A DNA stretch of 45,910 bases from Secundilactobacillus collinoides DSM 20515 = JCM 1123 (GCF_001435975.1 NZ_AYYR01000082.1:22033-67942), one strand, 5' to 3'; positions 1-8,357 are shown, counted from the stretch's first letter. Made by a program: numbers and translations. The notes: generated by a model not told the origin, from the sequence alone.

Positions 1-187
1 CTTACGCAGGAGCCCCTTGCCTTTCGGAGCACGTCTAGGCCCGAAAACAGGAGCACCACAATACAAATACAACTGAACAATCTATAACCCACGAAAAATC
101 AGCTTCACGCCCCCAACACCATAGCAACCGTACCGATTAATTGCCTATATACCAAAAATACCGAAACCAAAATATGTAACCACACCA
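1..187. other. Left-edge intergenic stretch with a possible repeat copy
   Basis: No convincing gene is seen here. Read on the minus strand, the first 26 or so bases (about 1-26) match the core of the repeat at 39489-39515 at about 22 of 26 positions. The shared skeleton is CG-AAGGCA-GGGGCT-CTGC-TAAG. The left edge may therefore lie inside another copy of that intergenic element. A short minus-strand open stretch runs off the edge without a good ribosome binding site and is not called. Confidence 0.35.
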
Positions 188-520
188 CTAAGGCTTGATA
201 TACCCATATCCTTCAGATTCCCGCTTCGCTAACTCAAAAACGCCAGCTGGTACAATCGTCACCCCATCTTGCACGGTAGATGGATCAACCTGATGTGCGG
301 CCATCGCATTGGCACACGCAGCAATCGTCACTCCAGCGTCCATCACTGGAGCCAAGTCGACACCAGAGGCCGTCTCAACACTGATGATTGCTTTTCCATT
401 AACCAAGATCTCAACCTGACCAGTTGTTCCCTGTTTACTTGCTTCCTGCAGATAGTTTGACACGTTACTCAATACTTCTGCCCATTTTTCTGGTTCGTCA
501 ATATGAAAAATCACGTTCAT
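188..520 (-). CDS. DsrE-family small protein
   Basis: This encodes a 110-aa soluble protein with the look of the DsrE/DsrF-like fold: an N-terminal MNVIFHIDEPEKW strand, a central strand of the type QVEILVNGKAI, then a Gly/Ala-rich segment with one Cys (AACANAMAAH) and a closing VPAGVFEL segment. Members of this fold take part in sulfur relay or are of unknown function. I infer no specific reaction. The start at 520 is chosen because AAAGGTG lies about 8 bases upstream; an upstream start at 550 has no such site. The gene stands alone on this strand, and the next gene (an MFS exporter) is divergent. Confidence 0.7.
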   Translation of the reverse strand: MNVIFHIDEPEKWAEVLSNVSNYLQEASKQGTTGQVEILVNGKAIISVETASGVDLAPVMDAGVTIAACANAMAAHQVDPSTVQDGVTIVPAGVFELAKRESEGYGYIKP

Positions 521-939
521 GCATATCACACCTTTCGTGTTACCGCTCATGGCAGCACGCTAATTAACCCTAACCTGAAAACCAATCGTTCCTTTTAATA
601 GTACTCGAAGTGCCCCGAGTTGTGCAATCGCTTTCTTCCATTTGAGATCTTTTATATCTAGTAAAACTAAAACGTTTGACTGATACAATTAACGCAAGTC
701 ATCTGCCAAAGAGACAAATATTTTATTTTTAAACTGCTTCCAAAGCATCTGGACCGTAATGGGTTCCACAAACAAAGAACACGTGCCGCTCTCTTTCCTA
801 CAATACCCAACAATTCATCCACTAAAACGTTTCCAATCCAAAAAGCACCAATTTTCAACTGTTGAAACGCCCGCAATAGTTGTACCATTGTAAATGGACT
901 GTATGGAATACATATTCTAAACCGAAAGAAGCGAACCTC
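521..939. other. Divergent intergenic region, no gene seen
   Basis: About 420 bases between the divergent DsrE-like gene and the MFS exporter. Longer open frames here overlap the exporter in antisense and lack ribosome binding sites. Promoters for both flanking genes should lie here, but none matches the consensus well enough to call. Confidence 0.4.
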
Positions 940-2451
940 TTGTCTAGACGCAATATTCTCATCGTTACCTGCGCCCTCCTCCTGTCGAACGCCATGAGTG
1001 GGCTGGATAACACGATTATTAACACTGCACTGCCCGCAATTATATCTGATCTGCACGGGATCGAGCTCATGGGCTGGATCGTTGCCATTTTTCTTCTGGG
1101 AACGGCCGTCAGTACCCCACTTTGGAGCAAATTTGGCGAACACATGGGCAATAAAACAGCGTATCAGCTGGCTGCCATGTTCTTCGTTGTGGGGTCTCTG
1201 CTGGAAGGACTTGCGCCAAACATCTGGTTTCTCATTATTGCCAGAGCCATCGCCGGAATTGGAAACGGCGGGGTGGTCTCACTGCCATATATCATTTACG
1301 CGCACATGTACGAAAATCCACGCAAACGCATGCAGGTATTAGGCTTTGTCTCAGCAAGTTACAGCATCGCCACTATCGTGGGTCCGCTGGTCGGCGGTTA
1401 CATTGTCGATACCTTCAGTTGGCACTGGGTCTTCTACATTAACGTCCCAATTGGGATTATCTCCGCATTGCTGGTACAACTGTATTACAAGACCAATCCC
1501 AAGTACATCCGCAAATCTGCCGTGGATTACCTCGGCGCAGTTTTGATGACTGTTGCCTTGATCAGCCTGCTCGCAGGTATCGAAATGATTGGCTCCGGCA
1601 GCGCAGTTTTGATTGCTGCCTTATTGATTTTCGCACTGATTTTATTTATTGCCCTGATGCGGGTTGAAACACACACCAGCGAACCAATTATTCCCAGCAG
1701 TCTGTTTCATAACCGACCGCTGGTTATCGACTTTATCCTTTTTGCATTGATTTGGGGTGCGTTTATCGGTTTTCTGATTTACAGCCCAATGTGGGCTCAG
1801 GGTATCCTTGGGACTTCCGCTCTGATTGGTGGTGCCACGCAGATTCCCGGTTCGCTTACTGATCTCATCGGCTCAAATTCGGTCGCGCCAATCCGGCGTC
1901 ATCTCACGCCGCAACGAGTGGTTGCTCTGGGTATCGTGGCACTGACCATGACATTTGTAATGATGCTTTTATTTGGCATCAATACACCCTATTGGGTCAT
2001 TTTAATTGCGGCCGCGTTTGAAGGCATGGGTAACGGTATTTGTTTCAATGAATTGCAAGTTAAGGTCCAGCAGGATGCTGACCCGAATGACGTACCGATT
2101 GCGACCTCGTTTAGTTTCCTGATTCGGATGCTGAGCCAAACACTGACCGCCGCCATCTTTGGAATCATCATGAACAATGCGCTGCGCAAGGGTGTTGCCC
2201 AAGCCGGCGGATCAATTACCATGAAAATGATGAACAAACTTTCTGATGCCACTAACATCAGCAGCCTACCAAGCAAACTACTGCCGCAAATGCGCCAGAT
2301 TCTTTATAACGGGTTACACAACATTATGGTCGTGGCACTAGTATTGATGTTGCTGTCGCTGGGACTGAATCTGTGGGCACAAAAACTAGAACGCGAAAAA
2401 TATGCGCGGTTGCGAAAAATCAAAGCCGGTCAGCAACAGGTACAATCTTAA
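940..2451 (+). CDS. MFS multidrug exporter, DHA2/EmrB-QacA type
   Basis: Predicted proton-driven drug exporter of about 503 aa in the cytoplasmic membrane. The first helix carries the SGLDNTIINTALP signature of the 14-helix DHA2 family, and the fifth helix region carries antiporter motif C (IVGPLVGGYI), followed by WHWVFYINVPIG. The length and spread of hydrophobic segments fit about 14 helices. The start is uncertain: the TTG at 940 sits just before the first helix with a weak AAAGAAG upstream, while a TTG at 880 would add 20 residues that look non-coding. No dedicated regulator is adjacent. The substrate cannot be read from the sequence. Confidence 0.85.
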   Translation: MSRRNILIVTCALLLSNAMSGLDNTIINTALPAIISDLHGIELMGWIVAIFLLGTAVSTPLWSKFGEHMGNKTAYQLAAMFFVVGSLLEGLAPNIWFLIIARAIAGIGNGGVVSLPYIIYAHMYENPRKRMQVLGFVSASYSIATIVGPLVGGYIVDTFSWHWVFYINVPIGIISALLVQLYYKTNPKYIRKSAVDYLGAVLMTVALISLLAGIEMIGSGSAVLIAALLIFALILFIALMRVETHTSEPIIPSSLFHNRPLVIDFILFALIWGAFIGFLIYSPMWAQGILGTSALIGGATQIPGSLTDLIGSNSVAPIRRHLTPQRVVALGIVALTMTFVMMLLFGINTPYWVILIAAAFEGMGNGICFNELQVKVQQDADPNDVPIATSFSFLIRMLSQTLTAAIFGIIMNNALRKGVAQAGGSITMKMMNKLSDATNISSLPSKLLPQMRQILYNGLHNIMVVALVLMLLSLGLNLWAQKLEREKYARLRKIKAGQQQVQS

Positions 2452-2465
2452 ATATTCACTAAAGA

Positions 2466-2487
2466 GACGCTGACAAGCGCCTTTTTT
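2466..2487 (+). terminator. Probable terminator of the MFS gene
   Basis: A short stem GACGCT/AGCGCC with one mismatch and a GACA loop is followed by six T. It lies 15 bases after the MFS stop codon. Confidence 0.5.
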
Positions 2488-2526
2488 GATACGTAAAATG
2501 CGCCTGTTTACCAATCAAACTCGTAG

Positions 2527-2557
2527 TAAAAAGCCCTTCAAGCAACCGCTCAAAGGG
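2527..2557 (-). terminator. Terminator of the 128-aa gene
   Basis: On the minus strand GCCCTT and AAGGGC pair around a 14-base loop and are followed by CTTTTTAC, just after the stop codon of the gene at 2565-2951. Confidence 0.7.
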
Positions 2558-2564
2558 CAACACA

Positions 2565-2951
2565 CTATTTCAAATGATTTTTCGTCATATAAGCTTCATA
2601 TTCTTTGGATACGATTTTATCCGGGCTGCCGGCGTCCGAAGTGGTAAACACCCGCCGCAAATGGCTGACCTGTGTCTGTGAAGCCTGATCGATTCCACTT
2701 TGGAACGTCTGGACGACCATCACATCCTGTCGGCCAAACTGCGTAAACACACTGGCAATTGTCCCAAGCGCGGGTAAGACCGTTGTCTTCTTACCGGATG
2801 TGGCATTTTTTGTATACATTCCCAACCGCCAGTAGAAAATTTTCTCTGTGTTGAGGTGTTGCTGCCCATTATCATCAACATTAATGTGCAACGCGCCGAT
2901 AATATTAGTCGGCTTTACTTGTGTCTGTTTCGCTTGTTTCTTTTCTCTCAT
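2565..2951 (-). CDS. Hypothetical protein, 128 aa
   Basis: I do not recognise this protein. It is soluble and has a basic, Lys/Gln-rich start (MREKKQAKQTQ), then a compact mixed sequence rich in Thr, Val and Gln without signal peptide, membrane segment or Cys. GGAG lies five bases before the ATG, and a clean terminator follows the stop, so it appears to be a genuine single-gene unit. It converges with the MFS exporter and stands about 200 bases from the replication-initiator-like gene, which has the same orientation. No function is proposed. Confidence 0.65.
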   Translation of the reverse strand: MREKKQAKQTQVKPTNIIGALHINVDDNGQQHLNTEKIFYWRLGMYTKNATSGKKTTVLPALGTIASVFTQFGRQDVMVVQTFQSGIDQASQTQVSHLRRVFTTSDAGSPDKIVSKEYEAYMTKNHLK

Positions 2952-3167
2952 TTTTGCTCCATCACTTTAATCCTAACCACAACCAAGATAACCCCCGGTT
3001 AGATTGGTTGTCTCTACTAATTGCGACAAATAATTCTTAACTTGTCCTATTAATTAATAATAGTGAACAGTCAAATATTATCTTACCATGACTTTGCCAG
3101 TTTTGTTACTAAATTTGCAACTATTGACCAAATTCGTCCTTAACTGCAAATCAATTACACCTTATAG

Positions 3168-4319
3168 TTAAATATCATAGGGTTCATGAGCGTCGTGCAA
3201 TTCTGCCATGGCAGCAATGACGGTATTTCTGAGAAGTTCATCCGTGACAAACGGCTGACGTTTCAATATCTTAAACGATTGATCGTGCACCCGGCCGAGC
3301 AGCAGTCGCATGGACCGGTGCTGCGTATGGCCGTTGTGCATAAACCGGTAATCAAACGTCAGCCAGCTTGGAAAGAAGCGGCTGTCAAACGAAGGAACCC
3401 GCGCAGAATGCATGATGTCCATGATACCAGCTTCGTTTAGCCGCAATTCAATACGGGACAGCGCAGTACCGGTCTTTTCATGCAGCAAAGCCATTTCAGC
3501 AGTATTCAAATAACCATGTCCCCACTGATCATGCATCGTTTCAACGCTTTTCATGTACAGGTAATAAGCCGCCCGAGTGCCCGCTTCCACAACGATTGCA
3601 TCATGCGTGTTACGAATGGTTTCTTTATGAACATCTTCATTCTTGGTCGAAACACTGAGCTGTTCAGGGTTCGCTAAAAAGTCGTAATTAAAATCGACTC
3701 GGTGCAGGCGCACACCGGTCAGTAAGGGCAAGACCATTTCGTTAACAAACATGTAAAGCGGTTCATATTTTCGTTGGTCAATATCAGCCACAAAATGGCA
3801 GGGATTGAACGCAAGCGTGACTAGATAATGCTGGTCATCTTTAGGTCGGGCTTCAATATACAGCTCCTGAAGCATGTGAAACCACCGCGGTTTTTCAAGG
3901 CTATCCAACATGTTCGGCGATTGATAGAAGCGCGGCGCGTCATCAACATCATAGCCGGCCGACTTCATCAATCCAAAAACGTTTTGCGGTTTGAAGAGAC
4001 ATGACCAAACCTTACGTGCCATTTGGTCGCCTCCGGGCACCATCGATGTTTCGTAGACATCGCTGCCGAATGCTTCAATTAAGCCCACCAATTGAGGAAC
4101 GTGAATCAGTTCCAAGTCCCCCTGCAGCTCAATACGATCATTAAACACTGTTGGCACAAATGTTTTACTAATACCTCGGCGATAGGTGGCTAACAATTCT
4201 TGCCAGTACACGGCAACCTGCCGCGAAATGGTCATGTCCAGTTGTGGTGCCCCGACCTGTGTCAGGCGGTTTAAATCATTTGTGACCCCGTCACGAAGAT
4301 GCGCTAAACCATCATCCAT
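3168..4319 (-). CDS. Replication-initiator-like protein, distant
   Basis: A 383-aa soluble protein of uncertain family. Around residues 205-211 it has RVDFNYDF, and about 85 residues later ALSRIELRLNE. This VD-x-x-x-D then R-x-E-x-x-L order recalls rolling-circle plasmid/phage initiators of the Rep_trans or X-protein type, in which the first segment sits in the catalytic domain. A convincing catalytic Tyr motif was not identified, so the assignment is an inference from pattern only. The start at 4319 follows GGGGGAAG at a suitable distance. No plasmid partner genes, integrase or origin are recognised nearby. It could equally be a lineage-specific DNA-binding protein. Confidence 0.35.
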   Translation of the reverse strand: MDDGLAHLRDGVTNDLNRLTQVGAPQLDMTISRQVAVYWQELLATYRRGISKTFVPTVFNDRIELQGDLELIHVPQLVGLIEAFGSDVYETSMVPGGDQMARKVWSCLFKPQNVFGLMKSAGYDVDDAPRFYQSPNMLDSLEKPRWFHMLQELYIEARPKDDQHYLVTLAFNPCHFVADIDQRKYEPLYMFVNEMVLPLLTGVRLHRVDFNYDFLANPEQLSVSTKNEDVHKETIRNTHDAIVVEAGTRAAYYLYMKSVETMHDQWGHGYLNTAEMALLHEKTGTALSRIELRLNEAGIMDIMHSARVPSFDSRFFPSWLTFDYRFMHNGHTQHRSMRLLLGRVHDQSFKILKRQPFVTDELLRNTVIAAMAELHDAHEPYDI

Positions 4320-4361
4320 CCGGTCTTCCCCCTCATGATTCGAATTAGATAGTACCTGAAG

Positions 4362-4376
4362 TACGTTATGTACGTA
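4362..4376. promoter_or_regulatory. Dyad upstream of the Rep-like gene
   Basis: TACGT and ACGTA form inverted arms around TATGT, 43 bases upstream of the gene start at 4319. It may be an operator. The function is inferred from position only. Confidence 0.3.
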
Positions 4377-4641
4377 AACACTTATTTAACACCATTATAC
4401 AATGTAACCGTCGCCATTATACCTTTTATGGCTCATAAAATTAAGCAATACGTGATTTTTTCACAAAATTTGTTTAAATTGCCATTAATTAATGACTTTT
4501 GCAACAAATATAGCCACTCTGTGTTCGAAATTTTAAGGAGTACCCTGCCTGACCGTTATATAATATTCATTATACATGTCGTTTTTTTACCAAGCAATTC
4601 CACTGGTTATTTAGGGGATACATTAAGGGGTCAATCTTTAT

Positions 4642-5184
4642 ATGGATATTCGAACACAAAAGACGCGGGCACTCATCGCAAATACTTTTCTGTCATTACT
4701 GAAAGAAAAGCCGATTGACCGCATCTCCGTGGCCGAGCTGACAAGCCAAGCACACATCAATCGCAGTACATTCTACCGCCACTACACCGATATCTATAAT
4801 CTAAGGGACACCATCACCACAGAATTCAGCGACGAGATTGTCGCCCATTTTGAAGAACATCTGTCTGAGATGGAAAACGGTGAATATCGCGGTTGGATCA
4901 CGGAGCTGCTGGACTATGTGTCCGCAAACAAAGAGGTCATTATTTTAACCAACAAAAATACGGCGGACCCAACGCTGGTCAATCAGCTGAGAGCCACCTT
5001 CATTGATAAGATCTTCCATTACCAAAATATCAAAGTAACAAGATTCTCAAGAATTATCGCTACGGACTACTGTGTCTCAGGCACACTCAGCCTCGTATAT
5101 GACTGGATTACGGGCAAACTGAACGTAAGCGAAGGTCAGCTAGTTGAGGATATTGATAAATTTATTGGAGATGTGCAAAAGTAA
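4642..5184 (+). CDS. TetR-family regulator, 180 aa
   Basis: One-component DNA-binding repressor. Residues 1-50 form a TetR-type helix-turn-helix (ISVAELTSQAHINRSTFYRHY), and the rest is a helical ligand/dimer domain ending in a hydrophobic YDWITGKLNVS segment, as in the short TetR group typical of Firmicutes (DhaS-like size). AAGGGG lies 11 bases before the ATG. No target gene is in the same transcript; the divergent neighbour is the Rep-like gene. A GC-rich repeat element begins directly at the stop codon, as it does for the TetR gene ending at 7200. The ligand is unknown. Confidence 0.88.
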   Translation: MDIRTQKTRALIANTFLSLLKEKPIDRISVAELTSQAHINRSTFYRHYTDIYNLRDTITTEFSDEIVAHFEEHLSEMENGEYRGWITELLDYVSANKEVIILTNKNTADPTLVNQLRATFIDKIFHYQNIKVTRFSRIIATDYCVSGTLSLVYDWITGKLNVSEGQLVEDIDKFIGDVQK

Positions 5185-5229
5185 AGCGTGTGGAAGCAGG
5201 CGCTTAAGGGGCGTTGCAACACGCTTAAA
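5182..5229 (+). repeat. GC-rich hairpin element at the stop codon, copy 1
   Basis: Beginning in the stop codon, AAGCGTGT pairs with ACACGCTT around GGAAGCAGGCGCTTAAGGGG. The order GCGTG-AAGC-GGCG-TTA-GGGG recurs at the stop codon of the TetR gene at 7198-7237. It has no T-run, so it is not a classical terminator. Confidence 0.45.
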
Positions 5230-5495
5230 CTATGTGAATTCAAGACACCAAAACAAAACGGTATCTAAAGAAATGAAAAATAACGTGCTTCGAAAAGCAC
5301 TCACGAGTGTGCCGACTTTTTCGAAACACGCTTAGCCTCACCAATTTCAAGTCACCAAGGCAAAGCGAATCTTCTACCACTCAAACCAGAACAGTACCCC
5401 GTCCAGGCAACAACAAAATAATTGCTTGGCACCAGATCAAGCTGGACCGCAGCCGCGATACCTGCGTTGCTCTCCGAAACCTCGTTCCAATCAAA

Positions 5496-5546
5496 CAAAA
5501 AAATAAACCATGCCGGGAAACAATTTCCAAGCATGGTTTATTTTTA
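5496..5546. terminator. Bidirectional terminator hairpin
   Basis: AAATAAACCATGC at 5501-5513 pairs perfectly with GCATGGTTTATTT at 5531-5543. The stem is flanked by A-run and T-run, so it can stop transcription from both strands. It lies between the convergent TetR genes at 4642-5184 and 5828-6394. The rest of 5230-5827 shows no gene. Confidence 0.75.
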
Positions 5547-5827
5547 TGCTTTTCTTACATTCAATTACCCTAAAAATAAGATAACCGGCAGAGAGACCAA
5601 TTTCGCCGGTTCCAGCGTCTTTCCCGCCCTTACCGGTATTATGTTTATACAGTAAATCAAATCGCTTAGCATGCCATTTTCGACCCCCTAGAGGGTTTTA
5701 AATAAACATCTGTGTAAAATATGTAGAGTGTTCATCAACCCGCGGCCTCCAAACCGACTGGATTGCTAAACACTACTCCTATGATGCTGCAATGACCGTT
5801 AACCCATTAAGATACCAATGATCTTAA

Positions 5828-6394
5828 TTAGTTGCGTGCCAGTGCTTCAAGCTGTGCGGAAACTGTTGGGTAAGCTAATTCAGCAACTAAATCAGTTAAC
5901 TCCGCTTCAGTCAGCGTAACCCGATTGAAGACCCAATCGCGCATTAGGCCAGCCACCCCATAAACAACGGCTGTTACTTGCGCTTCATTGCGGTCATCCG
6001 CTTCAATACCTGAAATGGTATCGCTTTGCATGATCCGGTCTTGAACCAAGTCGAAGAAGAACCGGTTGCCATCATCAGTTGACAACAGGTACTGTAACCG
6101 TTCGCGGTTGTCGTTCAAATAATCGATCATTTCCATGGTCGATACCTTGAAGGCACCCATCGTCAGGTTCGGACCGTCAAACGAAAGCTGCCCATCAAGG
6201 TCCCCCTTGACCTGGGTCATAATCTTACGCTTCAGGTCGTACACATCATGATAATGTGCGTAAAACGTACTCCGGTTCACCCCAGCCAAAGACGTTACTT
6301 CGCAAACGGTAATTTTGCTGATTGATTTCTCGTTCAGCAACTTCAAGAACGCGCCTTCGATAGCGGCTTGCGTTCTTTCAATACGCTTGTCCAT
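5828..6394 (-). CDS. TetR-family regulator, 188 aa
   Basis: Short TetR-type repressor. The N-terminal helix-turn-helix reads ISKITVCEVTSLAGVNRSTFYAHY around residues 24-47, followed by a helical regulatory domain with the hydrophobic VYGVAGLMRDWVFN segment near the C terminus. It is divergent from another TetR gene at 6652, and the two share a 257-base promoter region. A dyad lies 41-56 bases upstream of its start and could be an autoregulatory operator. GAGGTGG precedes the ATG at 6394. No metabolic target gene is next to it. Confidence 0.88.
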   Translation of the reverse strand: MDKRIERTQAAIEGAFLKLLNEKSISKITVCEVTSLAGVNRSTFYAHYHDVYDLKRKIMTQVKGDLDGQLSFDGPNLTMGAFKVSTMEMIDYLNDNRERLQYLLSTDDGNRFFFDLVQDRIMQSDTISGIEADDRNEAQVTAVVYGVAGLMRDWVFNRVTLTEAELTDLVAELAYPTVSAQLEALARN

Positions 6395-6418
6395 CTTGCC
6401 ACCTCCTCGTTAGTATGA

Positions 6419-6458
6419 CAAATCTGTAACAATATCCAGCACTTACTGGACATTTGTA
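6419..6458. promoter_or_regulatory. Nested dyad upstream of TetR gene
   Basis: TCCAG and CTGGA are inverted around a 6-base centre (6435-6450), and outer ACAAAT and ATTTGT add a second pair of arms. The left outer arm reads ACAAATCT, which also occurs in the dyad upstream of the TetR gene at 25415-25960. It is probably an operator, inferred from position and symmetry. Confidence 0.4.
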
Positions 6459-6596
6459 ATCTTATATTAACAAAAAGTAAATGTCAAAAGAAAGTTACGA
6501 TTGTTGCATTTTAAACACCTGTTCAATAAAAAAATTCCAAAATTATCAGCTAATTATCTTGTGATGTTATAACGAGTTTATTAGTCATCATAATGG

Positions 6597-6602
6597 TATA
6601 AT
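6597..6602 (+). promoter_or_regulatory. -10 box for the TetR gene at 6652
   Basis: A perfect TATAAT lies 50 bases before the start codon. The -35 box is weak. Confidence 0.45.
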
Positions 6603-6651
6603 GTGTCCAATGCCGAGGGAGCAGACCAACGGGGAATAAAGGGGTGTCGTC

Positions 6652-7200
6652 ATGGTAATTGATCGCCGGACCATTCGCACACAAGCTGCGATCGAATCGG
6701 GCTTTATTGAGGTGCTCAGCCAAAAACCGTTGAACAAAATCACGGTTTTAGAATTAACCGAGCAAATCAATATTGGTCGGGGTACATTTTACAGTCACTA
6801 CCAGGATTTATTTGACCTTTACAATAAGATTATGGGTGAAACAACACGCGCATTAAGCCGATTATTTGATGCAAATTATCCAGACAATCCAGCTGATAAT
6901 TATGATTTTTTCGCCAATCAAATGATTGCTTACGTCGATGAGCATCGCAAACTCTTTGTGAGCCTAATGCACAACGATCTTGGTGGTAAATTTGCGATTC
7001 AGTTAAAGGAAATGCTGATGCGCAAAGTCGAGGAACGCCAAGATATTACGGGAACTGATACGCGCGAACACGGCCGCGTATCATTCACATGTTCAGGTGT
7101 TATCGGACTCATGATCGATTGGCTGGATGACAAGTTAGCCATTTCAGCTGATGATTTAAGTGATTTGGTGGCGGAGCTGATTGTAAACATGTATGCGTAG
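6652..7200 (+). CDS. TetR-family regulator, 182 aa
   Basis: Short TetR-type repressor. The helix-turn-helix NKITVLELTEQINIGRGTFYSHY lies at about residues 26-48, and GVIGLMIDWLDDKL is the hydrophobic segment near the C terminus. AAAGGGGTG precedes the ATG. It is divergent from the paralog at 5828-6394, which resembles it in layout, including the RRTIRTQAAIE-type start. A GC-rich element resembling that at 5182 begins at the stop codon. No co-transcribed gene is seen. Confidence 0.88.
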   Translation: MVIDRRTIRTQAAIESGFIEVLSQKPLNKITVLELTEQINIGRGTFYSHYQDLFDLYNKIMGETTRALSRLFDANYPDNPADNYDFFANQMIAYVDEHRKLFVSLMHNDLGGKFAIQLKEMLMRKVEERQDITGTDTREHGRVSFTCSGVIGLMIDWLDDKLAISADDLSDLVAELIVNMYA

Positions 7201-7237
7201 CGTGAAAGCGAGGCGTTTAGGGGACGAAACGTCAGCA
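7198..7237 (+). repeat. GC-rich element at the stop codon, copy 2
   Basis: It starts in the TAG stop and reads GCGTGAAAGCGAGGCGTTTAG followed by GGGACGAAACG. The core GCGTG-AGC-GGCG-TTA-GGG-CG aligns with the element at 5182-5229. Confidence 0.4.
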
Positions 7238-7371
7238 TCTTTTGACAGAAATGCGTCAAGCTTGCACTATTTGCCAAGAGTTGCTGACCTGGTGGTTTCC
7301 CCCGCCTCTGGAGCGAATTTGGACTCAAAGGTACTAAAAACGGTGCCAAAGGATCCTGTCAACGCCACAAT

Positions 7372-7394
7372 AAAAACACAACAGTCCGTTGTGT
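7372..7394 (-). terminator. Minus-strand hairpin with T-run
   Basis: On the minus strand ACACAAC-GGACT-GTTGTGT is followed by TTTTATT. No gene that it serves is evident. Confidence 0.4.
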
Positions 7395-7451
7395 TGCCAA
7401 TAATCATTATCATACGTATTAGACGTACTTTTAATTTTCTGTTGTATAAGT

Positions 7452-7501
7452 AAAGACAGTTTTCCTACTCAGTTTGTACTGTGTGGAAACTGTCTTTTTT
7501 T
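7452..7501 (+). terminator. Terminator hairpin
   Basis: AAAGACAGTTTTCC pairs with GGAAACTGTCTTT (one extra T) and is followed by a T-run. It lies 250 bases after the TetR gene. No gene is seen in 7237-7452. Confidence 0.6.
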
Positions 7502-7667
7502 GATTGATTTTAATTGAGCGGGTTTTAGTATCGTGGCCGAATTGGTCGTGAAGTGCTGATTCTGTACTTAGCAATAGTTTTTTTTATAAATTCCCTGCTT
7601 AATCAGCGCTTTTACTGTCCTCTAGACTAAATCGGCTACCACAGGCATGAGGATCCTGTTGCCGCAC

Positions 7668-7711
7668 ACAAAAAAAGTCCGCCAAGCGGGTAGCAACCCC
7701 GGGTGCGGACT
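7668..7711 (-). terminator. Terminator of the ABC operon
   Basis: On the minus strand AGTCCGC pairs with GCGGACT around a GC-rich loop and runs into TTTTTTTGTG. It is the first strong terminator after the 44-aa membrane-peptide gene. Confidence 0.75.
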
Positions 7712-7754
7712 CTCAAACGGTTGGCGGATAATCAGGCCGCCAGTATTACTTTGC

Positions 7755-7772
7755 ACCGCTAAGCTTAGCGGT
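7755..7772. repeat. 18-bp perfect palindrome
   Basis: ACCGCTAAGCTTAGCGGT lies between the 44-aa gene and the operon terminator. It could be a hairpin in the 3' untranslated region or a protein site. Confidence 0.4.
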
Positions 7773-7829
7773 TAACCATATTATATAACGACAGGTTACT
7801 TACGCAAAGTAAACTGCTTTTCTAATTTA

Positions 7830-7964
7830 TCACGGGAGGAAATGTGTCAAATAGCCCAACAGCATTTGTTTAATTGGCAAGTTCAAGCCGGTTAAATAAA
7901 TACTGATAATGATGGCTAACAGGGCGGCCATGATGACTAAGCCCCACATGATTTTAACTAACAT
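7830..7964 (-). CDS. Small single-span membrane protein, 44 aa
   Basis: A short gene starting MLVKIMWGLVIMAALLAI. Residues 7-27 form one hydrophobic helix; the tail (LNLPIKQMLLGYLTHFLP) is amphipathic. AAAGGTG lies nine bases before the ATG, which supports translation. It is 53 bases downstream of the 92-aa gene on the same strand and ahead of the operon terminator, so it is likely the last gene of the ABC transporter operon. The function is unknown; a small subunit or regulator of the transporter is one possibility suggested by position only. Confidence 0.6.
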   Translation of the reverse strand: MLVKIMWGLVIMAALLAIIISIYLTGLNLPIKQMLLGYLTHFLP

Positions 7965-8017
7965 TTCCACCGACACCTTTCGTTATTTGCTGATTGGATC
8001 ACCATGATGGAAGACGT

Positions 8018-8296
8018 TTATAAGGCGCTTTCTATCTGCCCTGATCCGCGATCAAGGTCCAGATACCAGCCGTTATCCAACAGCTGGTGATAGTGTCTGC
8101 CAACGGGAACCCATAATTTTGCTTTCAGAATGGACTTGCACTCGTCCCAAAACAGGGTGTCATTGCGTTCGTCCAAAGACAGGTTCAATTTGATGTACTC
8201 GCCCTCTTCAGTTTGCGCGATGATGAAGGGGTAAAAAATTTTAACGATTTGCGCTGCGATAATATTTTTAATAGTTGTTTTTTGATCGATTAACAT
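8018..8296 (-). CDS. Hypothetical protein, 92 aa
   Basis: I do not recognise this soluble acidic protein. It starts MLIDQKTTIKNIIAAQIV and has several aromatic residues (FYPFIIAQ, LFWDEC, NGWYLDLD). AAGGAGTG lies seven bases before the ATG, an excellent ribosome binding site. It sits between the ABC ATPase gene (about 100 bases upstream) and the 44-aa membrane peptide. A hairpin with T-run and a possible TATAGT -10 box in the gap to the ATPase suggest it can be expressed both by read-through and from its own promoter. Confidence 0.7.
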   Translation of the reverse strand: MLIDQKTTIKNIIAAQIVKIFYPFIIAQTEEGEYIKLNLSLDERNDTLFWDECKSILKAKLWVPVGRHYHQLLDNGWYLDLDRGSGQIESAL

Positions 8297-8324
8297 AGAA
8301 AGTCACTCCTTTTTGAGTGTCTTA

Positions 8325-8348
8325 ACTATACCGAATCTGATGGTCAGA
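8325..8348 (-). promoter_or_regulatory. Possible internal promoter with small dyad
   Basis: On the minus strand TATAGT lies about 30 bases before the 92-aa gene, and TGTTTT is 17 bases further upstream. A TCTGA-CCA-TCAGA dyad lies in the spacer. The match to consensus is moderate. Confidence 0.3.
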
Positions 8349-8357
8349 AAACAGTAC

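Noticed and set aside
1-120. Possible minus-strand gene running off the left edge
   Set aside because: A short stretch is open and Arg/Lys/Gly-rich, but it has only TTG starts and matches the intergenic repeat better than a gene.
667-1143. Minus-strand open frame of 158 codons before the MFS gene
   Set aside because: It overlaps the start of the clear MFS gene, has odd Cys/Arg composition, and has no motif.
5144-5573. Small plus-strand open frames after the first TetR gene
   Set aside because: They overlap the repeat element and the terminator hairpin and have no ribosome binding sites.
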